Translations under genes and position numbers: made by a program
Notes under the pieces: generated by a model
Told to the model about the DNA's origin: nothing
Seen by the model: the letters and a program-made list of their open reading frames with translations, nothing else
Database searches by the model: none
NCBI RefSeq assembly: GCF_042653765.1
Contig: NZ_JBHSEZ010000001.1
Span: 682,001 to 746,000 of the forward strand
DNA: 64,000 nt
DNA from: Castellaniella denitrificans
GTDB lineage: Bacteria; Pseudomonadota; Gammaproteobacteria; Burkholderiales; Burkholderiaceae_B
Direction of reading: 5' to 3'
Part shown: one piece after another, positions 33,694 to 42,279 of the stretch
How positions within the stretch are numbered: the first letter of the stretch is position 1
Layout of the letters: each line of letters begins with the position of its first letter

Positions 33694-33968
33694 GCACCCG
33701 CCTCGTCTTCCCGATCCAGATCGGCGAAGACGTCTTCGGCATCCCGCCAGAGGCCCGCATCGATATCCCGCTGCCCCATGGCCAGCAGCTTCAACAGCGC
33801 CAGGGCCTGCTCGTTCTGCTCATAGGCCGCCACGTCCATCAGGACCAGCCTGGCTTCTCCGTTCTGTGTGATCAGCATGGGCTCGCCGGTCTCGGCCACG
33901 TCCCGTGCGATCTCGGCGGCATGAGACTTCAGGTAGCTGATCGGTCGAACATGAGTGGCAAGTTTCAT
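33690..33968 (-). CDS. Phd/YefM-family antitoxin
   Basis: The 92-residue protein has the Phd/YefM DNA-binding N-terminus (KLATHVRPISYLKSHAAEIA, then GEPMLITQNGEARLVLMDV) and an acidic C-terminal toxin-binding tail (WRDAEDVFADLDREDEAGA). ATG 33968 was chosen because it gives the family N-terminus; the open frame to 34064 adds unrelated residues. It would neutralise the toxin encoded directly after it and repress the shared promoter. Confidence 0.87.
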   Translation of the reverse strand: MKLATHVRPISYLKSHAAEIARDVAETGEPMLITQNGEARLVLMDVAAYEQNEQALALLKLLAMGQRDIDAGLWRDAEDVFADLDREDEAGA

Positions 33969-34007
33969 GGGCACGATTTCCTCATGCAAGATATCGTCAT
34001 GGGGAAG

Positions 34008-34035
34008 AATATAGACCGAATCCAGTCCGACGCAA
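34008..34035 (-). promoter_or_regulatory. Candidate promoter of the toxin-antitoxin operon
   Basis: Read on the minus strand, TTGCGT (34030-34035) and TATATT (34008-34013) are 16 bases apart, about 40 bases before the antitoxin start. A short GATATC palindrome at 33990-33995 lies between the -10 and the start and could be part of the antitoxin operator. Confidence 0.42.
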
Positions 34036-34073
34036 AGCCCGTGCCGGCCAGGCCCAAGTTCCACACGGCCGGC

Positions 34074-35396
34074 TCAGACCGGCACGCCGTACAGGTCGTA
34101 TTCATCCGCGTCCTCGATCCTCACCTGAATCAGGTCGCCCGGCGCGCGGCCGGCGGCGTCGCGCAGCAGCACGCTGCCGTCGATTTCCGGCGCGTCGGCC
34201 ATGGAACGCGCGGTGGCGCCGCCGTCCTCGTCGACCTCGTCCACCAGCACCGTCAGGGTGCGGCCGACTTTCGCCGCCAGGCGCCGCGTGGAGATCGCCT
34301 GCTGGTGCGCCATGAAGCGCTCCCAGCGTTCGGCCTTGACCTCGTCGGGCACAGGATCGGGCAGCTCGTTGGCGCGCGCGCCCTCCACGGGCGAATATTG
34401 GAAACAGCCGACGCGGTCGAGCTGGGCTTCGGTCATCCAGTCCAGCAGGTACTGGAAGTCCTCCTCCGTCTCGCCGGGGAAGCCGACGATGAAGGTGGAC
34501 CTCAGGGTCAGGTCCGGACAGGCCTCGCGCCACTGGCGGATGCGGGCCAGGGTGCGGTCCTCGAAAGCGGGGCGTTTCATGGCCTTCAGGATGCGCGGGC
34601 TGGCGTGCTGGAAGGGAATGTCCAGGTAGGGCAGGATGCGGCCTTCGGCCATCAGGGGGATCAGCTCGTCCACGTGGGGATAGGGATAGACGTAGTGCAT
34701 GCGCACCCAGACGCCGAATTCCCCCAGGGCGCGCGCCAGCGCCGTCAGCTGCGTCTTGACCGGGCGGCCGTCCCAGAAGCCGGTGCGGTACTTGACGTCC
34801 ACCCCGTAGGCGCTGGTGTCCTGGGAGATCACCAGCAGTTCCTTCACGCCAGCGTCCACCAGGCGGCGGGCCTCGCCCAGCACGTCGCCGATCGGACGGC
34901 TGACCAGACGGCCGCGCATGGACGGGATGATGCAGAAGCTGCAGTTGTGGTTGCAGCCTTCGGAGATCTTCAGGTAGGCGTAGTGGCGCGGCGTCAGGCG
35001 GATGCCCTGGGGCGGCACCAGGTCCACGTAGGGGTCGTGCGAACGCTCGTGCGGGGCGGCCTCGTGCACGGCGCGCACCACCTGCTCGTACTGCTGGGGC
35101 CCGGTGACGGCCAGCACCGCCGGATGCACGGTGCGGATCATGTCGGCCTCCACGCCCAGGCAGCCGGTGACGATGACCTTGCCGTTCTCGACGATGGCCT
35201 CGCCGATGGCGTCCAGGGATTCGGCCTTGGCGCTGTCGATGAAGCCGCACGTGTTCACCACGACGACGTCGGCCCCTTCGTAGTCGGGACTGATGGTGTA
35301 GCCGTCGGTGCGCAGCTGGGTCAGGATGCGCTCAGAGTCGACCAGGGCCTTGGGACAGCCCAGGCTGACGAAACCGACACGGGGGGATTGGGTCAT
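34074..35396 (-). CDS. rimO: Ribosomal protein S12 methylthiotransferase
   Basis: This radical-SAM enzyme methylthiolates Asp89 of S12. The 440-residue protein carries three cysteines of the N-terminal cluster (SLGCPKA, NTCGFID, VTGCLGVEAD), the radical-SAM motif CNHNCSFC and a C-terminal TRAM domain. ATG 35396 fits the family; the frame is open further upstream. It is divergent from rsmB. Confidence 0.95.
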   Translation of the reverse strand: MTQSPRVGFVSLGCPKALVDSERILTQLRTDGYTISPDYEGADVVVVNTCGFIDSAKAESLDAIGEAIVENGKVIVTGCLGVEADMIRTVHPAVLAVTGPQQYEQVVRAVHEAAPHERSHDPYVDLVPPQGIRLTPRHYAYLKISEGCNHNCSFCIIPSMRGRLVSRPIGDVLGEARRLVDAGVKELLVISQDTSAYGVDVKYRTGFWDGRPVKTQLTALARALGEFGVWVRMHYVYPYPHVDELIPLMAEGRILPYLDIPFQHASPRILKAMKRPAFEDRTLARIRQWREACPDLTLRSTFIVGFPGETEEDFQYLLDWMTEAQLDRVGCFQYSPVEGARANELPDPVPDEVKAERWERFMAHQQAISTRRLAAKVGRTLTVLVDEVDEDGGATARSMADAPEIDGSVLLRDAAGRAPGDLIQVRIEDADEYDLYGVPV

Positions 35397-35487
35397 GGGA
35401 ATACTCGGTGGAATGCGGCGGGAATGGCTCGGGGCCGCCCCGGCCATGCGGAGCCGGCGGGCGGGCCAGGCCGGGACAGCCCTCGAT

Positions 35488-35507
35488 TTTAGCCAATCGG
35501 TGCTAAA
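35488..35507 (+). promoter_or_regulatory. Dyad in the rimO / rsmB divergent promoter region
   Basis: TTTAGC-N8-GCTAAA is a perfect six-base dyad. Overlapping it are a minus-strand TAAAAT (35486-35491), a usable -10 for rimO, and a plus-strand TAAAGT (35504-35509), a possible -10 for rsmB. The symmetry may reflect two face-to-face -10 boxes or an operator. The rest of 35397-35551 shows nothing else. Confidence 0.35.
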
Positions 35508-35551
35508 GTCCCGCAATCCGCTCCGCAACATCCCCATTCTGGATCCATTTC

Positions 35552-36874
35552 GTGCCGGAATCGCCACAATCCCCCGCCCTGTCCGGCCAGTTGCTGGCCG
35601 CCGCCCGCGCCATCCGGGCGGTGCTGGACGGCCAGTCCCTGTCGGAGGCGCTGGAATCGATCCCCGCCGCGCAGCGCCCCGCCGCGCAGGCCCTGTCCTT
35701 CCACGCCATGCGCCGCCTGGGCCACGCCCGGGCGGCAAGCGGACGGCTGGTGCCGCGCCGTCCGCCGGAACGCCTGGTCGAGGCCATGATCCTGCTGGGC
35801 CTGAGCCTGCTGGAAGCCAGCCTGCGGCAGGCCGAGGGCGCCGCGCAGCCGCCCGGCACGCCGATCTATCATGAGCACACCCTGGTCCACCAACTGGTCG
35901 AGGCGGCCGCCGCCGACCGCCGCGCCCGGCCGGCCAAGGGCCTGATCAACGCCGTGCTGCGCCGCTACGGGCGCGAACGCGCGGCGCTGCGGACCGCGCT
36001 GGCGGCGCTTCCCGAAGCGGTCTGGAACCACCCCGCCTGGTGGATCGACACCGTGCGCGGCGCCTGGCCGGACGACTGGCGAACGATCCTGGAGGCCGCC
36101 GACCAGCCGCCGCCCATGGCCCTGCGCGCCAACGTCCAGCGCATCGCCCGGGACGCGCTGCGGGCGCGCCTGCAGGAAGCCGGCCTGGACACCCGGTCCG
36201 TGGGCGAGGACGGACTGATCCTGGACGCGCCCCGCCCCGTGCGCGACATCCCCGGCTACGCCGAGGGCTGGTGGTCGGTGCAGGATCCCTCGGCCCAGCG
36301 GGCCGCGCGGCTGCTGCCGCTGCGCGACGGCCTGCGGGTGCTGGACGCCTGCGCGGCGCCCGGCGGCAAGACGGCCCACCTGCTGGAGCGCCACGCGCTG
36401 CGCCTGACGGCGCTGGACAGCGACGCCCGGCGCCTGGAGCGCGTGGGCGACAACCTGCGGCGGCTGGGCCTGGAATCCCCCGACGTTTCCCTGCGCTGCG
36501 CCGACGCGGCCCGGCCCGCCGACTGGTGGGACGGACAATCCTACGACGCCATCCTGGCCGACGTGCCCTGCACCGCGTCGGGCGTGGTGCGCCGCCATCC
36601 CGACATCCGCTGGCTGCGCCGCGCCGACGACCTCGCACGCACGGCGGCCCTGCAGGCCCGCATCGTGGACGCGCTGTGGCCGCTGTTGGCCCCGGGCGGC
36701 CATCTGCTGTACGCCACCTGCTCGATCTTCCCCCAGGAAGGCGAATCGCAGGTCCTGGCCTTCCTGGACCGGCACCCCGACGCGCGACGGCTGCCGGCCC
36801 CCGGCCACATCCTGCCCGGCGGCCCCGACGAAGGCGACGGCTTCTTCTACGCCCTGCTGCGAAAACCGGCATGA
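35552..36874 (+). CDS. rsmB: 16S rRNA (cytosine(967)-C(5))-methyltransferase
   Basis: The 440-residue protein has an N-terminal NusB-like RNA-binding domain (about 1-140) and a class I methyltransferase domain with motif I LDACAAPGGKTAHLLE. The two catalytic-region cysteines are in ADVPCTASGVVRRHPDI and YATCSIFPQEGE. The likely start is GTG 35552; no strong Shine-Dalgarno is visible. It precedes the DUF4390-ntrY-ntrX genes. Confidence 0.92.
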   Translation: MPESPQSPALSGQLLAAARAIRAVLDGQSLSEALESIPAAQRPAAQALSFHAMRRLGHARAASGRLVPRRPPERLVEAMILLGLSLLEASLRQAEGAAQPPGTPIYHEHTLVHQLVEAAAADRRARPAKGLINAVLRRYGRERAALRTALAALPEAVWNHPAWWIDTVRGAWPDDWRTILEAADQPPPMALRANVQRIARDALRARLQEAGLDTRSVGEDGLILDAPRPVRDIPGYAEGWWSVQDPSAQRAARLLPLRDGLRVLDACAAPGGKTAHLLERHALRLTALDSDARRLERVGDNLRRLGLESPDVSLRCADAARPADWWDGQSYDAILADVPCTASGVVRRHPDIRWLRRADDLARTAALQARIVDALWPLLAPGGHLLYATCSIFPQEGESQVLAFLDRHPDARRLPAPGHILPGGPDEGDGFFYALLRKPA

Positions 36875-36968
36875 ACGCGCCGCGTCAACCCGGGCGCGGC
36901 TTGCGCTTTGGCGCGGGCTCAACAATACTGCGACTGTCCGTGACTTCCCGCTCCACCGCCGCCAGCGC

Positions 36969-37538
36969 ATGCCACGCTTCCTGATCCTCCTGGCCTTCAG
37001 CCTCCTGTTCCTGGCCGCTCCGGCCGCCCGGGCCGACGACGGCCAGGTCACGCGCATCGAGCCGACGCTGCACCAGGGCCGGCTCCTGCTGGACGCCGAC
37101 ATCGACTTCACGCTGAGCGACGAACTGCACGACGCCGCCCGCAAGGGCGTCCCGCTGTACTTCACGGTGGACCTGGTCGTCGAGCACCCGCGCTGGTGGT
37201 GGTTCGACGAGACGGTCCTGTCGCTCAGCCAGACCTGGCGCATCCAGTACAACGCCCTGACGCGCCAATGGCGGGTCGGCACCAGCGACCTGTCCCTGCC
37301 CGCCACGTCCCTGGACGAAGCCCTGGACCTGGTGCGCCACATCCGCGACTGGCCCCTCGGGGACGCCGGCCGCTTCGCGCCGGACCAGACCTACCAGGGA
37401 CGGCTGCGGCTGCGGCTGGACACCTCCCGCCTGGCCCGCCCCTTCCAGGTCGACGCCCTCAACAGCGCGGCCTGGACTCTGACGACCCCATGGAAAGACT
37501 TCACCTTTTCGATTTCCGCCGCAACGCCCCGCGGCTGA
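36969..37538 (+). CDS. DUF4390 exported protein
   Basis: The 189-residue protein has a signal peptide (FLILLAFSLLFLAAPAARAD, about residues 4-23) and a DUF4390 domain (EPTLHQGRLLLDADIDFTLS, HPRWWWFDE). Its function is unknown. Genes of this family lie directly before NtrY-like kinases in this group, and here its last 49 bases overlap the kinase start, so the protein may be a periplasmic partner of the sensor. That link is inference from position only. Confidence 0.83.
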   Translation: MPRFLILLAFSLLFLAAPAARADDGQVTRIEPTLHQGRLLLDADIDFTLSDELHDAARKGVPLYFTVDLVVEHPRWWWFDETVLSLSQTWRIQYNALTRQWRVGTSDLSLPATSLDEALDLVRHIRDWPLGDAGRFAPDQTYQGRLRLRLDTSRLARPFQVDALNSAAWTLTTPWKDFTFSISAATPRG

Positions 37539-39868
37539 TCCGCTGGGCGCTGCGCTCCGCGCTGGGGGTTGCCGCCGCCAGCGCGATCGCGCTGCTGGGC
37601 CTGCTGGTCTGGTCCACCGGCAACGCCTCGCGCTACGCTCAGCAGTACGACGTGCTGCTGCTGCTCAACGGCGTGCTGGCGATCGCCCTGATGTCCTGGG
37701 TGGCCATGCTCACGGTCCGGCTGCTGCGCCAGATCAGGCGGCGCCAGTTCGGCGCCCGGATGACCGCCCGCTTCACGCTGTACTTCACCCTGATCGGCAT
37801 CCTGCCCGGCATGCTGATCTACGTGCTGTCGGTGCAGTTCATGTCGCGCTCGATCGAGTCCTGGTTCAACGTGCGGGTGGACACCGCCCTGGAAGCCGGC
37901 CTGAACCTGGGGCGCGCCGCCCTGGATGCCCAGCTCACCGAGCTCAGCGGCCGGGCGCGCAACATGGCCCTGCGGCTGAGCGCCGCCAGCGACTCCGAGA
38001 CCGCCCTGCTGATCACCTCGCTGCGCGCCGCCAACGAAATCGACGAGGCGATGGTCTTCACCGGCAACGGCCGCCTGGTCGCCTTTTCCTCGTCGGCCTT
38101 CAGCCAGCTGCTGCCGGACCTGCCCCCCAGCAGCGTCATGAACCAGCTGCGGGTCGCCCAGGGCTACGCCGCCGCCGAGGCCGACGTGGCCGCCGGCGGC
38201 GGGCCGACCAGCGACGGCCTGCACCTGCGCGTCGTCATCCCGCTGGATTCCGCCGCCTCGGACCGGCTGGGCAACCCCATGAGCCTGGGCGGCGACTCGC
38301 GCTGGCTGCAGGTGATCCAGGCCGTGCCCGAGCGCATCGCCCACAACGCCAGCCAGGTCCAGCAAGGTTTCCGCGACTACCAGGAACTGGCCCTGTCGCG
38401 CCTGGGGCTGCGCAAGCTCTACGGCATCACCCTGACCCTGGCCCTGATCCTGGCCGTCTTCGCCGCCGTGGTCGTGGCGCTGGCCGTCTCGCGGCGCTTG
38501 GTGCGGCCCCTGCTAAGCCTGGCCTCGGGCACGCAGGCCGTGGGGGTCGGCGACTACCGCCCCCTGCCCGAACCGCCGGCGCGCGACGAGGTCGGCCAGC
38601 TGACGCGGTCCTTCAACGCCATGACGCGGCAGCTGGACGAGGCCCGCCAGATGGTCGACCGCCACCGCCGCCAGCTGGAGCAAAGCAACCTGTACCTGGA
38701 ATCGGTGCTCAGCAACCTGTCCTCGGGCGTGCTGGTGTTCGACCGCGCCTTCCGCCTGACGCTGTTCAACCAGGGGGCCCAGACCATCCTGCACATCGAC
38801 CTGCGCACCGTCCAGGGCCGCCCGCTGGAAACCGCCGACGGCGCCCTGCCGCTCGCCAACCTGATCCGCCAGGCGTTCTCCGCCCACGACGCGGTCGAAT
38901 CCACGCGCCCCTACTGGCAGCAGCAGTTCGAGGTCGAGCTGCGGGACGCGCCGGACAACGAACGCAAGAAGCACGTCGTCACCCTGCTCGCCCGCGGCAC
39001 CCGGCTGCTCATGGACGGCCACGAGGACGGCTACCTGGTGGTGTTCGACGACATCAGCGAGGTGATCTCCGCCAACCGCACGGTCGCCTGGGGCGAAGTC
39101 GCCCGGCGCCTGGCCCACGAGATCAAGAACCCGCTCACCCCCATCCAGCTGTCGGCCGAGCGGCTGGCCATGAAGCTGGCCGACCGTCTGGCGCCCGACG
39201 ACGCCGCCATGCTGCAGCGGTCCACCCAGACCATCGTCAATCAGGTCGCGTCCCTGAAGCGCATGGTGGACGACTTCCGCGAATACGCCCGCACGCCGCC
39301 GGCGCAGATGCAGGACATCGACCTGAACGCCCTGCTGACCGAAGTCCTGACCCTGTACGGCTGGGATCCCGCCGAACCCGCGCCCCAGGCCGCCCCGGGC
39401 GCGGCCCGCTTCGACGCGATGCTGGCGGCCGACCTGCCTCTGATCCAGGGGGACCCGGCCCAGTTGCGCCAGGTCATCCACAACCTGCTGGCCAACGCCC
39501 GCGACGCCGCCTGCCAGCACGCCGCGCCCGGCACGGCCGAGATCCGCGTGCAGACCCGCCTGATCCGCCCGGACGACGGCTCGGGCCGCGCGCGCGTCCG
39601 GCTGACCGTCTCCGACAACGGTCCGGGCTTCGCGCCCGAGGTCCTGCACCGCGTCTTCGAACCCTACGTGACGACCAAGTCCACCGGCACCGGGCTGGGG
39701 CTGGCCATCGTCAAGAAGATCGTCGAGGAACATGCCGCCCAGGTGGACATTTCCAACCGGGTCGAAGGCGGCGCGCGCATTTCCATCCTGTTCTCCCGCC
39801 TCGCGGAAGAACCCGCCCGGCTGGACGCGCCCAGGCAAGCACACGATAATACGCAGAACAAAAAGTGA
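37490..39868 (+). CDS. ntrY: NtrY-like sensor histidine kinase
   Basis: The 792-residue membrane kinase has three N-terminal membrane helices (about 17-38, 50-72 and 88-110), a periplasmic loop, a fourth helix (about 305-330), a HAMP domain, a PAS domain (about 400-500), the HisKA motif LAHEIKNPLTPIQLSAERL and HATPase motifs DNGPGFAPE and TGTGLGLAIVKK. ATG 37490 lies inside the DUF4390 gene. In related systems NtrYX responds to nitrogen, redox or envelope state; the signal here is unknown. Confidence 0.9.
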   Translation: MERLHLFDFRRNAPRLIRWALRSALGVAAASAIALLGLLVWSTGNASRYAQQYDVLLLLNGVLAIALMSWVAMLTVRLLRQIRRRQFGARMTARFTLYFTLIGILPGMLIYVLSVQFMSRSIESWFNVRVDTALEAGLNLGRAALDAQLTELSGRARNMALRLSAASDSETALLITSLRAANEIDEAMVFTGNGRLVAFSSSAFSQLLPDLPPSSVMNQLRVAQGYAAAEADVAAGGGPTSDGLHLRVVIPLDSAASDRLGNPMSLGGDSRWLQVIQAVPERIAHNASQVQQGFRDYQELALSRLGLRKLYGITLTLALILAVFAAVVVALAVSRRLVRPLLSLASGTQAVGVGDYRPLPEPPARDEVGQLTRSFNAMTRQLDEARQMVDRHRRQLEQSNLYLESVLSNLSSGVLVFDRAFRLTLFNQGAQTILHIDLRTVQGRPLETADGALPLANLIRQAFSAHDAVESTRPYWQQQFEVELRDAPDNERKKHVVTLLARGTRLLMDGHEDGYLVVFDDISEVISANRTVAWGEVARRLAHEIKNPLTPIQLSAERLAMKLADRLAPDDAAMLQRSTQTIVNQVASLKRMVDDFREYARTPPAQMQDIDLNALLTEVLTLYGWDPAEPAPQAAPGAARFDAMLAADLPLIQGDPAQLRQVIHNLLANARDAACQHAAPGTAEIRVQTRLIRPDDGSGRARVRLTVSDNGPGFAPEVLHRVFEPYVTTKSTGTGLGLAIVKKIVEEHAAQVDISNRVEGGARISILFSRLAEEPARLDAPRQAHDNTQNKK

Positions 39869-39874
39869 GGTGAT

Positions 39875-40588
39875 ATGGCCAGAATTCTGGTGGTGGACGA
39901 CGAAATAGGCATCCGCGAACTGCTGTCCGAAATTCTCTACGACGAAGGCCACACGGTCGAACTCGCGGAAAATGCGGCGCAGGCTCGCGAATCCCGCCTA
40001 CGCCAGCGCCCCGACCTGGTATTGCTGGACATCTGGATGCCCGACATCGACGGCGTCAGCCTGCTCAAGGAATGGTCCAGCCAGGGGCTGCTGAACATGC
40101 CCGTCATCATGATGAGCGGGCACGCCACCGTGGACACCGCCGTCGAGGCCACCCGCATCGGCGCCGTGGATTTCCTGGAAAAGCCCATCACCCTGCAGAA
40201 GCTGCTGAAGGCCGTCGCCGCGGGTCTCGCGCGCCCGGTGATCCCGGCCTCCATGCGCAGCCGCACTGAACGCCCGGCGGCGGCCGCCGATCCGGTCTTC
40301 ACCCAGCCGCCCGCGCTCGCGGGCGGCCCCGCCGCGCCGCAGCCCATGGGCGCGGCGCCCGCCGCCCCCGTCCACGACGATTCGCACCTGGGCAGGATCT
40401 CGCTCAACCAGCCCCTGCGCGAGGCGCGCGACGAATTCGAGCGGATCTACTTCGAATACCACCTGCTGCACGAGAATCACAGCATGACGCGGGTGTCCGA
40501 GCGCACCGGCCTGGAACGCACCCACCTGTACCGCAAGCTGAAACAGCTCGGCATCGACACCTCGCGCAAGAAATCGTCCGGCGGCTGA
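39875..40588 (+). CDS. NtrX-like response regulator without AAA+ domain
   Basis: The 237-residue protein has a receiver domain (residues about 3-118; phospho-acceptor Asp in LVLLDIWMPDIDG, Lys in FLEKPI), a Pro/Ala linker (about 125-180) and a C-terminal Fis-type helix-turn-helix (MTRVSERTGLERTHLYRKLK). Classical NtrX has about 450 residues with a central sigma-54-activating AAA+ domain; that domain is absent. It should therefore act as a direct DNA-binding regulator, not a sigma-54 activator. GAGGTGAT precedes the ATG. Confidence 0.9.
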   Translation: MARILVVDDEIGIRELLSEILYDEGHTVELAENAAQARESRLRQRPDLVLLDIWMPDIDGVSLLKEWSSQGLLNMPVIMMSGHATVDTAVEATRIGAVDFLEKPITLQKLLKAVAAGLARPVIPASMRSRTERPAAAADPVFTQPPALAGGPAAPQPMGAAPAAPVHDDSHLGRISLNQPLREARDEFERIYFEYHLLHENHSMTRVSERTGLERTHLYRKLKQLGIDTSRKKSSGG

Positions 40589-40646
40589 CCGGCCTCCGGC
40601 CCGGCCGCCGCGCGCCCGGGGTCCGGAACGCGCCACGGCCGCGCGG

Positions 40647-41603
40647 CTACCCGCGATACGACCGCATGAACTCGGCCACGGCCTGGCGCCGCCCGCCGGG
40701 CTTCTGCAGCGCCGTCACGCGCAGCACGCCATCCGCCGTCGCCACGTCGATGCCGTCCGGCCCCAGGCCCACGATCGCGCCGGGCGCCGGCGCATCGCCG
40801 CCCGCCGCACCGGCGGCCGGCAAGGCCCGCGCGCCCCAGACCTTCACCGGCTGGTCAAAGCCGGGCAGCGCCATCGTCGTGCCGGGAAACGGATCGAAGG
40901 CCCGCACCCGGCGCGCCAGTTCCGCCGCGGAGCGGGAAAAATCCAGTGCCGATTCGGACTTCAGCAGCTTGCCGGCATAGCACACGCCCGCCTCCGGCTG
41001 GGGCACCGGCACCGGCGCGTCCCCGGCCTCCAGCCGCGCGAGGACGTCCACGATGGCGCGCGCGCCGTCGGCCGCCAGTCCGTCATGCAGGCTGGCGCCG
41101 GTCTCGTCCGCCGCCAGCGGGCGCTCCACCCGATGCAGCATGTCGCCCGTGTCCAGGCCCGCGTCCATCCGCATGATGGTCACGCCGCTGACGGCGTCGC
41201 CCGCCTCGATGGCGCGCTGGATGGGCGCCGCCCCGCGCCAGCGCGGCAGCAGGCTGGCATGGATGTTCAGGCAGCCATGGCGCGGCAGGTCGAGCACCCA
41301 TTGCGGCAGGATCAGCCCATAGGCCGCCACCACCATGACATCCGGCGCCAGATCCAGCAGCGCGGCCCGGGCGGCGGCGGCGTCTTCGGGATATTTGCCG
41401 TCCAGCCGCAGGCTGCGCGGCTGCAGCACGGGGATGCCGGCGGACTGGGCGGCCTGCTTGACGGGGCTGGGCGCGAGCTTCATGCCGCGTCCCGAGGGGC
41501 GATCCGGCTGGGTCAGCACGCAGGCGACCCGATGCCCCGCCCCGATCAGGGCGTCCAGTGCCCGCCGGGCGAATTCCGGGGTTCCCGCAAAGGCGATGCG
41601 CAC
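40647..41603 (-). CDS. fmt: Methionyl-tRNA formyltransferase
   Basis: The enzyme formylates initiator Met-tRNA. The 318 residues include IAFAGTPEFARRALDALI, the formyl-binding motif NIHASLLPRWRGAAPIQ and the C-terminal OB domain. It starts four bases after the def stop; this order (def-fmt) is the usual pair, with the product of fmt later removed by Def. Confidence 0.96.
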   Translation of the reverse strand: MRIAFAGTPEFARRALDALIGAGHRVACVLTQPDRPSGRGMKLAPSPVKQAAQSAGIPVLQPRSLRLDGKYPEDAAAARAALLDLAPDVMVVAAYGLILPQWVLDLPRHGCLNIHASLLPRWRGAAPIQRAIEAGDAVSGVTIMRMDAGLDTGDMLHRVERPLAADETGASLHDGLAADGARAIVDVLARLEAGDAPVPVPQPEAGVCYAGKLLKSESALDFSRSAAELARRVRAFDPFPGTTMALPGFDQPVKVWGARALPAAGAAGGDAPAPGAIVGLGPDGIDVATADGVLRVTALQKPGGRRQAVAEFMRSYRG

Positions 41604-41607
41604 GTCC

Positions 41608-42132
41608 TCAGACCCCGGCGGCTTCGCGCTGGGCCTCGCGCTGCTGCTTGCGCAGGCGCGTGCGGATCCGGTTCTGCTTGAGCACGGACAGGTATTCGAC
41701 GAAGACCTTGCCCAGCAGATGGTCCAGTTCGTGCTGCACGCATACGGCCAGCAGGCCTTCGGCGTCGAATTCGTAGGGCTCGCCGCGCTCGTCCAGGGCG
41801 CGCACGTGGATGCGCGCGGAGCGTTCGACCTCGTCGTAGACGCCGGGCACCGACAGGCAGCCCTCTTCGTAGACCTGGAGCTCGTCGCTCTTCCAGGTGA
41901 TTTCGGGATTGATCAGCACGTGCAGGTCGTTGCCGTCTTCCGAGACGTCGATGACCACGACCCGTTCGTGGACGTCCACCTGGGTCGCGGCCAGGCCGAC
42001 GCCGGGCGCGGCGTACATGGTTTCCGCCATGTCGCGCACCAACTGGCGGATGCGGTCGTCCACCTGCCGCACCGGCGCGGCGACCGTGTGCAGCCGGGGG
42101 TCCGGATATTTGAGAATGGGAAGCAGAGCCAT
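41608..42132 (-). CDS. def: Peptide deformylase
   Basis: The metalloenzyme removes the N-formyl group from nascent proteins. The 174-residue protein shows the three conserved motifs GVGLAATQ, EGCLSVPG with the metal-binding Cys, and QHELDHLLG with the two His ligands and catalytic Glu. ATG 42132 was chosen by family start although the frame is open to 43110. It is divergent from dprA. Confidence 0.97.
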   Translation of the reverse strand: MALLPILKYPDPRLHTVAAPVRQVDDRIRQLVRDMAETMYAAPGVGLAATQVDVHERVVVIDVSEDGNDLHVLINPEITWKSDELQVYEEGCLSVPGVYDEVERSARIHVRALDERGEPYEFDAEGLLAVCVQHELDHLLGKVFVEYLSVLKQNRIRTRLRKQQREAQREAAGV

Positions 42133-42279
42133 GTTGAAAACCGTGACGATGATGCCAAAGCTCCATGATAAATCAGGACCATGGCGCAGGACAGGAACAT
42201 CCCGCCCGCCGCGAGATCCGGCCGCTTTCATGGCACACTGGCGCGATCCTCCCGACCCGAGCGAACGAGCCCCGACGCG

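Noticed and set aside
36871..36984. 37-codon frame starting on the rsmB stop
   Set aside because: It overlaps the DUF4390 start, has no recognisable feature and reads like non-coding GC-rich spacer.
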